A stretch of DNA of 40,127 nucleotides from WHSM01 sp050701635 (lineage in GTDB: Bacteria > Actinomycetota > Actinomycetes > Mycobacteriales > Micromonosporaceae), in contig JBOGDF010000004.1 of the NCBI GenBank assembly GCA_050701635.1, positions 1 to 40,127 of the forward strand, read 5' to 3'. Positions 22,930 to 32,010 of the stretch are shown piece by piece. The translations under genes were made by a program, and so were the position numbers. The stretch's first letter is position 1, and each line of letters starts with the position of its first letter. The notes under the pieces are model-generated. The model did no database searches. It was given only the letters and a program-made list of their open reading frames with translations, and was not told the origin of the DNA.

Positions 22930-24141
22930 ATGAGCTTCTTCGGTACGCCGCGACTGGGCGGCCGCGCCGCCGCCGTACTGGTGGACGAGTTCGCACGGCA
23001 GGCCGGGCCGAAGCACGCGGTGCTGGTCGGGGTCACCGCAGACTCCCCGGTGCTGACCCAGGCGATCAACGCGCTGCTGCCGGGCGACACGCTGACCGTG
23101 GTGGCCGACAGCCCGCGGCTCGATCCGGTGGACGAGACGGCGCTGGCCGAGCGGGTCGCGATCGGGGGCAGCTGGGTGGCGCAGCGGGTCACCGTGACCG
23201 GCGTACTGGCCGACGCCAAGCCCGCCGACGCGGTGCTGGTCGCGCAGCCGGTGGCCGCCGACGAGGCGCTCCAGCTGGCCGAGGCGTTGCACGACACGGT
23301 GGCGCCGGGCGGCGCGTTGTGCCTGGCCAGCGTGGCGTTGCCGGGCAAGGGCACCCCGGACCTGCCGGGCGAGGTGGCGACCGACCTGGTGCTGCTCAAC
23401 CAGCCGCCGGTACGCGTGCACCGACTCCGCCGTCCCCCCGCCGATCTGGTGACCGCAGAGCGGATGGATCCGGCGTTCCGGCCGAGCAGCGTACCGCTGA
23501 CCGGGCAGTGGCGGATCGACTCGAACGGGGTGGCCGCCGCGGCGATCTGCCTGGGCGCGGCGGCGGTGACCCGGCAGCTGCGGCCGGGGTCGAAGGCCTG
23601 GCTGGTGCCGGCTGTCGCGGCGCCGCTGGTGGCCGCCTTCTTCCGCGACCCGGAGCGGGTGCCGCCGGAGGATCCGCACTCGATCGTCTCCGGCGCCGAC
23701 GGCAAGGTGCTCGCCGTGGAACGGCTCACCGACACCCGGTTCGGCGCCACCGAGGAGTGGCTGCGGATCTCGGTGTTCCTGTCGATCTTCGACGTTCACA
23801 TCAACCGGTCCCCGGTGGCCGGCAAGGTGGTCGACATCATCCGCGAAGAAGGTGGGTACGCGCCCGCGATGAACGCCGACGCCGAACACAACGTCGCGGC
23901 GTACACGGTGCTGGAGACCAGCCACGGGCCGGCGGTGGTGGCGCAGCGTACCGGGCTGGTGGCCCGCCGGATCGTCAACCGGGCGCGTCCCGGCACCCTG
24001 CTCGCGCGCGGAGAGCGGTACGGGCTGATCCGCTTCGGCTCGCGTACCGACGTCTACCTGCCTGTGGACGCCGCGACCCCGACGGTGGCCCCCGGCGAGA
24101 CCGTGGTGGGCGGCGAATCGGTCATCGCCCGGTGGCACTGA
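22930..24141 (+). CDS. psd: Phosphatidylserine decarboxylase proenzyme with N-terminal extension
   Basis: Makes phosphatidylethanolamine from phosphatidylserine. The C-terminal half (about 185-403) is the catalytic domain: FFRDPERVPPEDPHSIVSGADGKV, then SVFLSIFDVHINRSPVAG with the active-site Asp-His region. The self-cleavage motif lies in LIRFGSRTDVYLP. Cleavage between Gly370 and Ser371 would give the pyruvoyl group. This part matches the short actinobacterial type (M. tuberculosis Psd, 231 residues). The first 170 residues are extra: a Rossmann-like fold (AVLVGVTADSPVLTQAI, GDTLTVVADSP, APGGALCLASVAL) reminiscent of SAM-dependent methyltransferases. ATG 22930 is the start. pssA lies nearby on the opposite strand. 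Confidence 0.92.
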   Translation: MSFFGTPRLGGRAAAVLVDEFARQAGPKHAVLVGVTADSPVLTQAINALLPGDTLTVVADSPRLDPVDETALAERVAIGGSWVAQRVTVTGVLADAKPADAVLVAQPVAADEALQLAEALHDTVAPGGALCLASVALPGKGTPDLPGEVATDLVLLNQPPVRVHRLRRPPADLVTAERMDPAFRPSSVPLTGQWRIDSNGVAAAAICLGAAAVTRQLRPGSKAWLVPAVAAPLVAAFFRDPERVPPEDPHSIVSGADGKVLAVERLTDTRFGATEEWLRISVFLSIFDVHINRSPVAGKVVDIIREEGGYAPAMNADAEHNVAAYTVLETSHGPAVVAQRTGLVARRIVNRARPGTLLARGERYGLIRFGSRTDVYLPVDAATPTVAPGETVVGGESVIARWH

Positions 24142-24166
24142 CCGTACGCTGACCCGCCGCTCCGGA

Positions 24167-25309
24167 TCAGTTGCCGGACGCGCGCTTGGTCGGCTTCCGG
24201 ACCGCGCCCTTCCCGGCCGCGCCCTTACGGGCCGCAGCCTTGCCGGTCGCGGTCTTGCCGGTCGCGGTCTTGCCGGTCGCGGTCTTGCCGGTCGCGGTCT
24301 TGCCGGTCGCGGTCTTGCGGCGCGTCGCCTTGGCGGTCCCGGTAGTTGCCTTCCGGGCGGTCGGCTTGCGCACGGTCGGCTTGGACGCGGTCGGCTTAGA
24401 CGCGGTCGGCTTGGACGCGGTCGGCTTGGACGCGGTCGGCTTGGACGCGGTCGGCTTGGGGGCAGCGCCGTTGTCGGCGGTCGTCTCGCGGGCGCGAGCA
24501 CCGGCGGGGGTGCCGGAGGCGGGAGCTGACGGCCCCGGCGTGGTCGGGCTTTCCGGGGCGGCGGTGCCTTCGTCCACGGGCGGCGTCACGACGGAGTCCA
24601 CGTCGGTACGTACCGTGATGGTTTCCGGTGCGGTCGCCGCGCGGAGCAGCGCGCTGCCCGGCAGGCGTTCCATGATCCGGCCGACCCGGTCGGCGGTGCC
24701 CTGCAGCGGGCCGACCGCGCCCCCCAACGCGCGAAGCGTCTCCCGCAGCTCGCCGACCGTGCCGGCGATATCGCCGAGATCGGGGCTGGCCGCCTGGATC
24801 CGGCCGGCGATCTGGGTCACCTGCGCTTCCAGGTCGCGGGTCAGCGTCACCATCTCGGGCAGCGCGGCGGTGTGGTCGGCAAGCCGGGGCAGCGTCTCGC
24901 TGAGCTTGGACAGCTCCCGCAGCGAGTCGCCCAGCTTGCCGAGCTGCTGTACGGAGTCCGCCAGCTGTGTCAGCTGGGCCACCGAGTCGGCCAGCGTGTC
25001 CAGCCGGGGCACCAGCGCGAGCGCCTGATCGAGACGTTCCCCCAGCTCCGCATCGTCCAGCCGGGACTCGACCTGGCGTGCCAGCCGACCGACCGGGCGC
25101 AGCTCGTTGACCAGGCTGCGTACGTCCTGCGCCAGCCCGCCGACCTGGTCGATCGGGCCGCCCGGGGCGGTGAGCCGCACCAGCGCGTTGACCAGCTGAT
25201 AGACGTCGCGGCCGAACTGCACCGCCATCGCCGAGACGTTGATGGTGCCGACCACCGCCTGCGCCACGAATGCGGTGCCGTAGCTGACGTAATCCCGCCG
25301 CTCGTCCAT
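24167..25309 (-). CDS. Coiled-coil protein with histone H1-like lysine-rich tail
   Basis: A 380-residue protein of unknown function. A hydrophobic stretch near residues 10-30 (AFVAQAVVGTINVSAMAV) may be an amphipathic or membrane helix. Residues about 50-240 are a heptad-like, Leu-rich helical region (LADSVAQLTQLADSVQQLGKLGDSLRELSKL), probably coiled coil. A Pro/Thr linker follows. The last 110 residues are KPTAS x5 and KTATG x5 plus AARKGAAGKGAVRK, very basic and similar to histone H1 or HupS-like tails. ATG 25309 is chosen because GGGGAG lies five bases before it. It lies between pssA and psd, convergent with psd and co-directional with pssA. Confidence 0.82.
   Translation of the reverse strand: MDERRDYVSYGTAFVAQAVVGTINVSAMAVQFGRDVYQLVNALVRLTAPGGPIDQVGGLAQDVRSLVNELRPVGRLARQVESRLDDAELGERLDQALALVPRLDTLADSVAQLTQLADSVQQLGKLGDSLRELSKLSETLPRLADHTAALPEMVTLTRDLEAQVTQIAGRIQAASPDLGDIAGTVGELRETLRALGGAVGPLQGTADRVGRIMERLPGSALLRAATAPETITVRTDVDSVVTPPVDEGTAAPESPTTPGPSAPASGTPAGARARETTADNGAAPKPTASKPTASKPTASKPTASKPTASKPTVRKPTARKATTGTAKATRRKTATGKTATGKTATGKTATGKTATGKAAARKGAAGKGAVRKPTKRASGN
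24240..24318 (-). repeat. 15-bp coding tandem repeat (KTATG units)
   Basis: About five copies of a 15-base unit, TTGCCGGTCGCGGTC on the plus strand, encoding KTATG on the minus strand. Copies are nearly identical in DNA, indicating recent expansion by slippage or unequal exchange. Confidence 0.9.
24376..24458 (-). repeat. 15-bp coding tandem repeat (KPTAS units)
   Basis: About five copies of GACGCGGTCGGCTTG (plus strand) encoding KPTAS. One copy carries a silent G-to-A change. It belongs to the same lysine-rich tail as the KTATG array but has a different unit. Confidence 0.9.
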
Positions 25310-25378
25310 CGTCACTCCCCTGCGCCGGCCGCCGTAACCCGACGATACCGGCCCGGAGTCACGGGTCGTGGCGATACC

Positions 25379-26191
25379 TCAGGCGGCAGGACTGCGGTGC
25401 CGCAGCCAGAGCAGCGGGCCGGAGATCAGGTACAGCCCGACCAGCACCGCGAAGGTCGTGGAGGCGTTCGCGAACGCCGCGACGACGGGCAGCACCCACA
25501 GCCACGGCGGCAGCTTCGCGATCCGGGCCAGCTTGGCGTACGGGAAGCTGCTGACCATCAGTACGGCCAGGCCGCCGACCAGGACGAGAGCGACCACCAC
25601 CGGCCCCGGCCGGGGGTTGAGCAGGATCGTGATCGCCATGATCGCCGCGGCCATCGTGGTCGGTACGCCGCAGAAATACCGGCCGTCCTTCGGCGAGACG
25701 TTGAACCGGGCCAGCCGGATCGCCGCGCACACCGTGACCAGTACGCACAGCGGCGCGAGCACCGGCAACGGCGCCACGTCGGCCAGCCAGAAGTACGCGA
25801 CCAGCGGCGTCGCGATACCGAACGAGCACATGTCGGCCATCGAGTCCATCTGCGCGCCGAACGGGCTCGCCACACCGAACTTGCGGGCCAGCCCACCGTC
25901 GACCCCGTCGAGTGCGACGCAGCCCAGCAGCAGCAGGGCGCCGAGCCGCAGCTCGCCCTGGACCGCGAGGAACACCGCGGACAACCCGAGCAGGATGCTG
26001 GCGATGGTGCAGGCGTTGACGAGGGCGAACTTGATACGCCGGGAGAGCGTGGGCTCGCCGGGCAGCAGCGGTATGGAAGCCGGCCCAGCGGTGGCGGCCA
26101 TCGACGGCATCGCGGGGCTCACCGAAGCGACCGCCATCGTCGGCCGGCTGGTGAAGCCCTCTGTGGAACCGGTCGGCGTGGGCAGGGTCAT
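25379..26191 (-). CDS. pssA: CDP-diacylglycerol-serine O-phosphatidyltransferase
   Basis: Makes phosphatidylserine from CDP-diacylglycerol and serine, the substrate of Psd. The protein has 270 residues. The CDP-alcohol phosphotransferase motif DGxxAR-x8-G-x3-D-x3-D is complete: DGGLAR, then G in SPFGAQM, then DSMAD. About six to eight membrane helices follow. The ATG at 26191 has AGGGGG upstream; the frame stays open further but that part is Arg-rich and not family-like. The first 50 residues are a Ser/Thr/Pro cytoplasmic stretch. Pss and Psd genes are usually adjacent in one operon in actinobacteria; here they converge, with one gene between them. Confidence 0.93.
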   Translation of the reverse strand: MTLPTPTGSTEGFTSRPTMAVASVSPAMPSMAATAGPASIPLLPGEPTLSRRIKFALVNACTIASILLGLSAVFLAVQGELRLGALLLLGCVALDGVDGGLARKFGVASPFGAQMDSMADMCSFGIATPLVAYFWLADVAPLPVLAPLCVLVTVCAAIRLARFNVSPKDGRYFCGVPTTMAAAIMAITILLNPRPGPVVVALVLVGGLAVLMVSSFPYAKLARIAKLPPWLWVLPVVAAFANASTTFAVLVGLYLISGPLLWLRHRSPAA

Positions 26192-26539
26192 CAGCCGGTC
26201 CCCCTGCCGGCGGCCTGCCAGCACCCGCCGCGCGAACGAACCACTGCGGCGAAGACCCCGGGTCCAACGGCGACCGGCAGGGCGTGGTTGATCCGCTGAC
26301 CGGCGACGCCGCCACGGGTTTCTGGGCACTGCACTTCCTCCTGGCCGGAGGGCTGATCACCGATCTGGTGATGAATTCCGGCGCTGCGGCATACACAATC
26401 GCACACGAATGCGACCCTTGGCGATGCCCGATCGTCGCGATCTTCCTTACGTCGGCCCAAGGGTGGCGTTAACGAGCACGCAACAGCCGACACATTCTTG
26501 GTACACCTTCACTACGAAGTGTACGCCGATTGAGTCTTG
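26192..26539. other. Intergenic region between the Nudix gene and pssA
   Basis: No supported gene is seen in these 348 bases. It should hold the leftward pssA promoter. A TTGACA hexamer on the minus strand (26538-26543) overlaps the Nudix stop, and a TACACT lies 14 bases away, too close for a standard promoter. The stretch 26400-26540 is noticeably less GC-rich than its surroundings. The hairpin at 26501-26524 is listed separately. Confidence 0.45.
26501..26524. promoter_or_regulatory. Inverted repeat downstream of the Nudix gene
   Basis: GTACACcTTC (26501-26510) and GAAGTGTAC (26516-26524) pair over 9 bp with one bulged C and a five-base loop. It lies 15 bases after the Nudix stop. It may end that transcript or serve as an operator for pssA. 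Confidence 0.35.
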
Positions 26540-27526
26540 TCAATCACGGACTGTGACTGACATCCCCGCGGTACCGAACGCCTCGGTGGTGATCTCTGTC
26601 AGCTCCAGGCCGGTCAGCTGGCCCGGCCCGAACCACGCCGCCTCCGCGGTGGAACCGCCGTGATCGTGCACCACCACCGGCCCCGGCTTCGCCACCTCGA
26701 CCCGGTAGAAGGCCCGTACGCCGTGCCAGTCGATCGGGTAGCCCTCCGGGCCCATGGTGTGCCGGTCGCGGTGGCTGGCGACGCCGAGCAGGCCGGTGAT
26801 CTCGCCGTGCTGGCCGGTCTCCTCGACCACCTCGCGCAGCAGTGCCACCGTGGGCGCCTCGCCGAAGTCCGTACCGCCGCCGGGGAGGTGCCAGCGCCCG
26901 CCGCCCGGGTAGCCGTCGGCGATCCGGGTGAGCAGGATCCGGCCGGCCGGGTCGGTGGCGACGGCGTACGCCGCGAACCGCTGCGCCCGGGGCAGGCCGT
27001 CCGGGCCCGGCAACGCGTGGAACGAGGGCAGGTCCGGCGGGTCCTCGGGGCGCAGGTCGCCCACCGCCTCGGGCAGCCCGAGCACGGCGGCGGTGAACGC
27101 CCGCAGCGGCAGCCCGGCCGCCTCCGGCGGCGCCACCCAGCGCGCTTCGTCCACGGTGCCGTTGCCGTACGGGGCGGCAGCCGGGTCGCCGGCGCGGTGC
27201 GCGGTTTCGGCGGCGTGGTCGAGCACGGTCGCTTCGTAGATCAGCCGGTCGGTGTGCAGCGCCAGCCCGCGCCCGGGAAGCTCCCGCAGGTCGGCGCGCA
27301 CTTCCCGCAGTGTCGACACGTCGACGGCCAGACCCGCTTCGGCGGCGACCTCGCGTACCACCGTGTCGTGGGGATGTTCCCCGTGGTCGACGCCGCCACC
27401 CGGCAGCGACCACACGCCGGCGGTGACCGACTGGGCGGCACCGCGCACCAGCAGCACGCGACCATCCGGGTCGGTGCAGAGGGCGTACGCCGCGATCCGG
27501 CGCAGCGGTTCCAATTCGGCAGTCAC
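26540..27526 (-). CDS. Tandem double-Nudix hydrolase
   Basis: A 328-residue protein with two Nudix domains, about 5-150 and 180-325. The second Nudix box is canonical (GGGTDFGEAPTVALLREVVEETG). The first reads GGGVDHGEHPHDTVVREVAAEAG, so the first Glu of the REUxEE metal site is Ala. Nudix enzymes hydrolyse nucleoside diphosphates linked to another group; the substrate cannot be named. The frame opens 23 codons further upstream. GTG 27526, directly before the first domain (TAELEPLRRIAAYAL), is the better start, though no strong ribosome site is seen for either. Confidence 0.85.
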   Translation of the reverse strand: MTAELEPLRRIAAYALCTDPDGRVLLVRGAAQSVTAGVWSLPGGGVDHGEHPHDTVVREVAAEAGLAVDVSTLREVRADLRELPGRGLALHTDRLIYEATVLDHAAETAHRAGDPAAAPYGNGTVDEARWVAPPEAAGLPLRAFTAAVLGLPEAVGDLRPEDPPDLPSFHALPGPDGLPRAQRFAAYAVATDPAGRILLTRIADGYPGGGRWHLPGGGTDFGEAPTVALLREVVEETGQHGEITGLLGVASHRDRHTMGPEGYPIDWHGVRAFYRVEVAKPGPVVVHDHGGSTAEAAWFGPGQLTGLELTEITTEAFGTAGMSVTVRD

Positions 27527-27729
27527 GGCCGGGATTGTTCCCTGTGGAGTGCGACGGGGGCTAGTAAGGGGGTGCGCTCTGGTGGAACTTCCCACTATCG
27601 GTACATCTGTCTTGACACTCCGCTATTAGTCATGCCGATATTCATGATCAGGCACGGTCAAATAACGTTGCGTAGCCTCAAGAGTACGAGGAGTTGCAGA
27701 ATTGCGGAATCCAGCGTACGGGTGACCCG

Positions 27730-29280
27730 TCATTCCCATTCGATGGTGCCGGGAGGCTTGCTGGTGACGTCGAGGACGACCCGGTTCACCTCGGGCACCT
27801 CGTTGGTGATCCGGTTGGAGATCCGGGCAACCACCTCGTACGGCAGGCGGGACCAGTCTGCGGTCATCGCGTCCTCGCTGGAGACCGGCCGCAGCACGAT
27901 CGGGTGGCCGTACGTGCGGCCGTCGCCCTGCACCCCGACGGACCGTACGCCGGCCAGCAGCACCACCGGGAACTGCCACACGTCACGGTCCAGGCCGGCG
28001 CGGGTCAACTCCTCGCGGCCGATCGCGTCGGCGGCGCGCAGCACGTCGAGCCGGTCGCGGGTGACCTCGCCGATGATCCGGATCGCGAGCCCGGGACCGG
28101 GGAACGGGTGCCGCCAGACGATCGCCTCGGGCAGCCCGAGCTCCAGGCCGAGCGCGCGTACCTCGTCCTTGAACAGCGTGCGCAGCGGCTCGACCAAGGT
28201 AAAGGCCAGATCAGAGGGCAGGCCGCCGACGTTGTGGTGGGACTTGATGTTGGCGGTGCCCGTACCGCCGCCGGACTCCACCACGTCCGGGTAGAGCGTG
28301 CCCTGCACCAGGAACTCGACGTGCGCTTCGGCCTCTACCTCGCGCGCCGCCTGCTCGAAAACCCGGATGAACTCGCGGCCGATGATCTTGCGCTTCTGCT
28401 CCGGGTCGGTGACGCCGGCCAGCGCGCCCAGGAACCGGTCGGCGGCGTCGACCACCTTGAGCTGGATCCCGGTGGCGGCGACGTAGTCCTTCTCGACCTG
28501 CTCCGCTTCGCCCGCCCGCAGCAGGCCATGGTCGACGAACACGCAGGTCAGCTGGTCCCCGACGGCCCGGTGCACCAACGCCGCCGCCACCGCCGAGTCC
28601 ACCCCGCCCGACAGGCCGCACAAGACGCGCCGGGAACCCACAGTGGCCCGGATCGCCGCCACCTGGTCGTCGATGATGTTGCCCATGGTCCAGGTCGGCG
28701 CGATGCCGGCGATGTCGTACAGGAAGTGCTCGAGCACCTTCTGGCCCTGCGCGGTGTGCACCACCTCGGGGTGGAACTGCACCCCGGCCAGCCGGCGGCC
28801 GACGTCCTCGAACCCGGCCACGGGAGCACCGGCGCTGCGGGCGGTGACGGCGAAACCGGGGCCCGCCGCCGCGACCGAGTCGCCGTGGCTCATCCACACC
28901 GACTGCTCGGTGTCGAGGCCGTCGAAGAGCACGCCGGGCGTCACCACGGAGACGGCGGTGGCGCCGTACTCCCGGAGACCGGTTTTCTCCACCTGACCGC
29001 CGGTGGCGCGCGCCATCGCCTGGAAGCCGTAGCAGATCCCGAACACCGGTACGCCGGCGGAGAACAGCGCGGCGTCGACCTGTGGGGCGCCGGGCGCGTA
29101 CACGCTGGCGGGGCCGCCGGAGAGGATGATCGCGGCCGGCTGCTTCGCCAGCATCTCCGCGACCGGCATCGAGTGCGGCACGATCTCGCTGTAGACGCGC
29201 GCCTCGCGTACCCGGCGGGCGATCAGTTGGGCGTACTGGGCTCCGAAATCGACCACCAGGACCGGCGACGGCGTACTCAT
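27730..29280 (-). CDS. guaA: GMP synthase (glutamine-hydrolysing)
   Basis: Converts XMP to GMP using glutamine and ATP. The 516 residues have normal length. The class I glutamine amidotransferase domain (1 to about 195) has the nucleophile Cys in FGICYGFQAM and the His-Glu of the triad in GVQFHPEVVHT. The ATP-pyrophosphatase domain has the P-loop LSGGVDSAV. The C-terminal dimerisation domain ends in VLDVTSKPPGTIEWE. ATG 29280 is the start. It shares purine metabolism with purH/purN elsewhere in the window but is not in an operon with them. Confidence 0.97.
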   Translation of the reverse strand: MSTPSPVLVVDFGAQYAQLIARRVREARVYSEIVPHSMPVAEMLAKQPAAIILSGGPASVYAPGAPQVDAALFSAGVPVFGICYGFQAMARATGGQVEKTGLREYGATAVSVVTPGVLFDGLDTEQSVWMSHGDSVAAAGPGFAVTARSAGAPVAGFEDVGRRLAGVQFHPEVVHTAQGQKVLEHFLYDIAGIAPTWTMGNIIDDQVAAIRATVGSRRVLCGLSGGVDSAVAAALVHRAVGDQLTCVFVDHGLLRAGEAEQVEKDYVAATGIQLKVVDAADRFLGALAGVTDPEQKRKIIGREFIRVFEQAAREVEAEAHVEFLVQGTLYPDVVESGGGTGTANIKSHHNVGGLPSDLAFTLVEPLRTLFKDEVRALGLELGLPEAIVWRHPFPGPGLAIRIIGEVTRDRLDVLRAADAIGREELTRAGLDRDVWQFPVVLLAGVRSVGVQGDGRTYGHPIVLRPVSSEDAMTADWSRLPYEVVARISNRITNEVPEVNRVVLDVTSKPPGTIEWE

Positions 29281-29382
29281 GCCACGAGCCTAATCGGCGC
29301 TGTCGCCGGGACCGGCGACGCCTCCTGTCCGCGACCGGACCCGGGCCTTTTATGCCTTGCTGCGATGTGATCACCTAACCGG

Positions 29383-32010
29383 GTGGACATCGACCAGTTC
29401 TTCACCCACGGGCCCGATGGTCCGTTCCGCGCCCACCAGGTCTTCACCAACCGCGAGGCGCACCTGGACGTCCTGCGGCGGCGGCTGGCCAGCCACGCCA
29501 CCCGGCGCTGGCCCACCCCACAACTGCTCGACTTCAACCGGCCCGCAGAGAACGTCGCGGCCTTCGCCGGTGAAGGTGGGATAGGAAAGTCGACGTTGGT
29601 ACGCCACGCGGTCAAGCTCGCCGTCGGCAGCGAGTGGGAAGAGCTGCCCGAGCACCGGGCCGCCGCGGTGATCGACTTCGACGACTCCGCCTCGTCCAGC
29701 TTCGAAAACATCATTCTGCGGGTACGCGCCGCGCTGGCCCCGCTGTGCAAGCGCTGGCCGGCGTTCGACCTGGCGCTGGCGGTGTACTGGGAGCGCAAGC
29801 ACCCGGGCGAGTCGCTCACCGGGTTCCTGGACCGCAGCACGCTGGCCGGCTCGCGGCGGATGGCCGAGCAGGTGGGCGGCGCGCTGGACGAGCTGCTCGG
29901 CGGATTCGGGCTGGTGTCGGTGGCGTACCGGGCGATCGAGCTGCTCGGGTCGCGGGCGGTGAAGGCGAACCGGCTCAAGCGGCTGCGGCAGGAGCTGCCG
30001 GCGCTGCAGCCGATCCTGGACGAGCCGGACCCGGACCGGATGCTCGGTTACCTGCCGGTGCTGCTCGCCGCCGACCTGGAGAGCGGCCGTACGTCGCGCG
30101 ACGCGCTCGCGATCTGCCTGCTGGACACCTTCGAGAACGTACAGCGGCTTCCCGCCGAGCGGGGCGGCCTGGAGGACCTGGTGTCGCGGCTGGTCTACCT
30201 GATGCCGAACGTGTTCTTCGCCGTCGCCAGCCGGCGCCCGCTGCAGTGGCACGAACCCGTACGCAGCGTCGGGTTGACGTACGGGGGTGAGGGGCGATGG
30301 CCGGGGCTGGCCGGCGACGACCAGCTCCCGCTCGACGGCTTCGACGAGCTGGACGCCGACCGCTACCTGACCACCCGGCTCACGGTGGACGACCAACCCG
30401 CGATCCCGGCGCCGGTACGGGAACGCATCGTCGCGGGCGCCGCCGGCTCGCCGCTCTACCTGGCGCTGTCGTCCAACCTCTACCAGCAGTACCTGGCCCG
30501 CGGCGAGACCCCGCCGCCGGAGGAGTTCGGCCACCCGTTCCCGGAGCTGGTGCTGCGTACGATGCGCGACCTGTCGGCCGGCGACCGTGACCTGCTGCGG
30601 GCCGCGGCGCTGCTGGAAGCCTTCGATGCCACGATCCTGCGCGCGGTGCTGCCGTACGCCCGGGAGCGGACCGTCGACGCGTTCCTGACCAGGCAGTTCG
30701 TACGGCACGACCCGAGCGTGTGGCCGGCCTACCGGCTGCACGCCAACCTCCGCAAGGGTGTACGCGACTGCGACGAGCTGACCACCGACGGCTGGACGGC
30801 GTCCGAACGGCGCGACCGCGCGCTGGTCGCGGTCGACCACCTGACCACGGTGGCGACGAGCGTGTGGGACGACGACTCCGCGCTGCCGCTGCGGGAACGC
30901 GGGCTGCGCGCCGTGGCGGCGTTCCTGCTGGGGCTGCACGCCAGCGCCGAGCACGGGCTGGAGCCGGACGGGCTGGGCGTGATGGCGTACACCCTGCGGG
31001 AGCTGGGGCACTGGCAGGTGTTGACTTCTTTGCCGGCGTACGCCGAGCATCCGGAGCTGGCGCGGCTGGTCGCGGTGGCGCGGCTGGCGGCGTACCCGGA
31101 GCGCAACGCCGCGGAGGGGTACGCCGCGATGCGGAAGGCGGCGGGCGACCGGCTCAGCGACTATCTGCGGTTCGAGCTGGGCAGCCGGGCCCACTTCATC
31201 GGGGAGCTGGCGGCGGCGGACGACTACTTCGAGGGGATCGCCGACGGGTCCCCGCTCGGGGTGGGCGCGCTGTTCGGGCTGGCCGGCAACGCGATGCGGC
31301 GCAGCGACTACGAACGGGTGGCGGCGCTGATGACGCGGGCGCCGCAGAGCCGGCTGGACCGGATCCGGGTCAACGACATGCTGGGCCACGTCGAGCTGCA
31401 CAACGCCCGGTTCGCGGAGTCGGCGGCGCTGTTCGCCGAGGCGTTGGAGCAGGCCGAGCAGGCCAACTCGCCGCTGTGGGCCGCTCGCGGCGCGCGGCAC
31501 CTGGCGCAGGCGACGATGTGGTACGACCCCGAAGCGACGCTGCGGCTGGTGCCCCGGGCACGCGAGCTGAACTACTCCGCCGGGGAGTTGAACGGGGTGG
31601 CGCAGTGCGACCTGGCCGCCGCCACGGCGCACGCGTACCGGGGTGAGTGGGAGCGGGCCGGCGAGCTGCTGGCGGCGGCGCGGCGGCGGTTCACCGAGCT
31701 CGGCGCCACCCGGGAGCTGCTCCCCGTGGACCCTCTTGAGGTGTTGCATTGCACCGCGCTGGGCCGGCACGACGACGCGGTCGAGATCACGTCCCGGCTG
31801 GCGGCGGCGCAGGCGGAAGGGCAGCCGCTGTGCGTACCGGTCTGGGTGGCGGTCAGTGCACTGTGGACGGAGCGGCCGGAGCTGTGCGATTTCGCCACGA
31901 TCGGGTGGTTGGACTCAGCGGAGCAGGCACGAGCCCGCTGGTCGGAGCCGTTGCGCCGGCTCCAGGCCGTGGCACCGGGCAATATGGGAGGTATGGAGGC
32001 TTCCGAGTGA
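29383..32010 (+). CDS. STAND-like P-loop ATPase with TPR-type helical C-terminus
   Basis: An 875-residue protein. Walker A GEGGIGKST lies near residue 64-72. A Walker B-like hhhD is found in AICLLDTFENV (about 245-255), followed by a helical winged region (LSAGDRDLLRAAALLEAF). The second half (about 480-860) is made of helical pairs with TPR character (ELAAADDYFEGIADG, RFAESAALFAEALEQAEQAN, RGEWERAGELLAAARRRF). This is the plan of STAND signal-transduction ATPases, which oligomerise when a ligand binds. No effector or DNA-binding domain is visible. GTG 29383 is the start. The stop overlaps the next gene by four bases, so it is coupled to an APH-type kinase. Confidence 0.8.
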   Translation: MDIDQFFTHGPDGPFRAHQVFTNREAHLDVLRRRLASHATRRWPTPQLLDFNRPAENVAAFAGEGGIGKSTLVRHAVKLAVGSEWEELPEHRAAAVIDFDDSASSSFENIILRVRAALAPLCKRWPAFDLALAVYWERKHPGESLTGFLDRSTLAGSRRMAEQVGGALDELLGGFGLVSVAYRAIELLGSRAVKANRLKRLRQELPALQPILDEPDPDRMLGYLPVLLAADLESGRTSRDALAICLLDTFENVQRLPAERGGLEDLVSRLVYLMPNVFFAVASRRPLQWHEPVRSVGLTYGGEGRWPGLAGDDQLPLDGFDELDADRYLTTRLTVDDQPAIPAPVRERIVAGAAGSPLYLALSSNLYQQYLARGETPPPEEFGHPFPELVLRTMRDLSAGDRDLLRAAALLEAFDATILRAVLPYARERTVDAFLTRQFVRHDPSVWPAYRLHANLRKGVRDCDELTTDGWTASERRDRALVAVDHLTTVATSVWDDDSALPLRERGLRAVAAFLLGLHASAEHGLEPDGLGVMAYTLRELGHWQVLTSLPAYAEHPELARLVAVARLAAYPERNAAEGYAAMRKAAGDRLSDYLRFELGSRAHFIGELAAADDYFEGIADGSPLGVGALFGLAGNAMRRSDYERVAALMTRAPQSRLDRIRVNDMLGHVELHNARFAESAALFAEALEQAEQANSPLWAARGARHLAQATMWYDPEATLRLVPRARELNYSAGELNGVAQCDLAAATAHAYRGEWERAGELLAAARRRFTELGATRELLPVDPLEVLHCTALGRHDDAVEITSRLAAAQAEGQPLCVPVWVAVSALWTERPELCDFATIGWLDSAEQARARWSEPLRRLQAVAPGNMGGMEASE

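Noticed and set aside
24240..24458. A CRISPR array
   Set aside because: The 15-bp units are contiguous, without spacers, and lie in frame within a protein-coding gene.
26284..26472. A 62-codon plus-strand frame between the Nudix gene and pssA
   Set aside because: No ribosome site, no recognisable domain and mixed codon use. It more likely lies in the pssA promoter region.
27527..27729. A consensus TTGACA promoter on the plus strand near 27613
   Set aside because: Both flanking genes are on the minus strand and no plus-strand gene follows. The -10 spacing is also poor.
29371..31770. An 800-codon minus-strand frame opposite the STAND-like gene
   Set aside because: It is compositionally antisense (Arg/Gln/His/Val repeats). 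The plus-strand frame has a Walker A motif and TPR structure.
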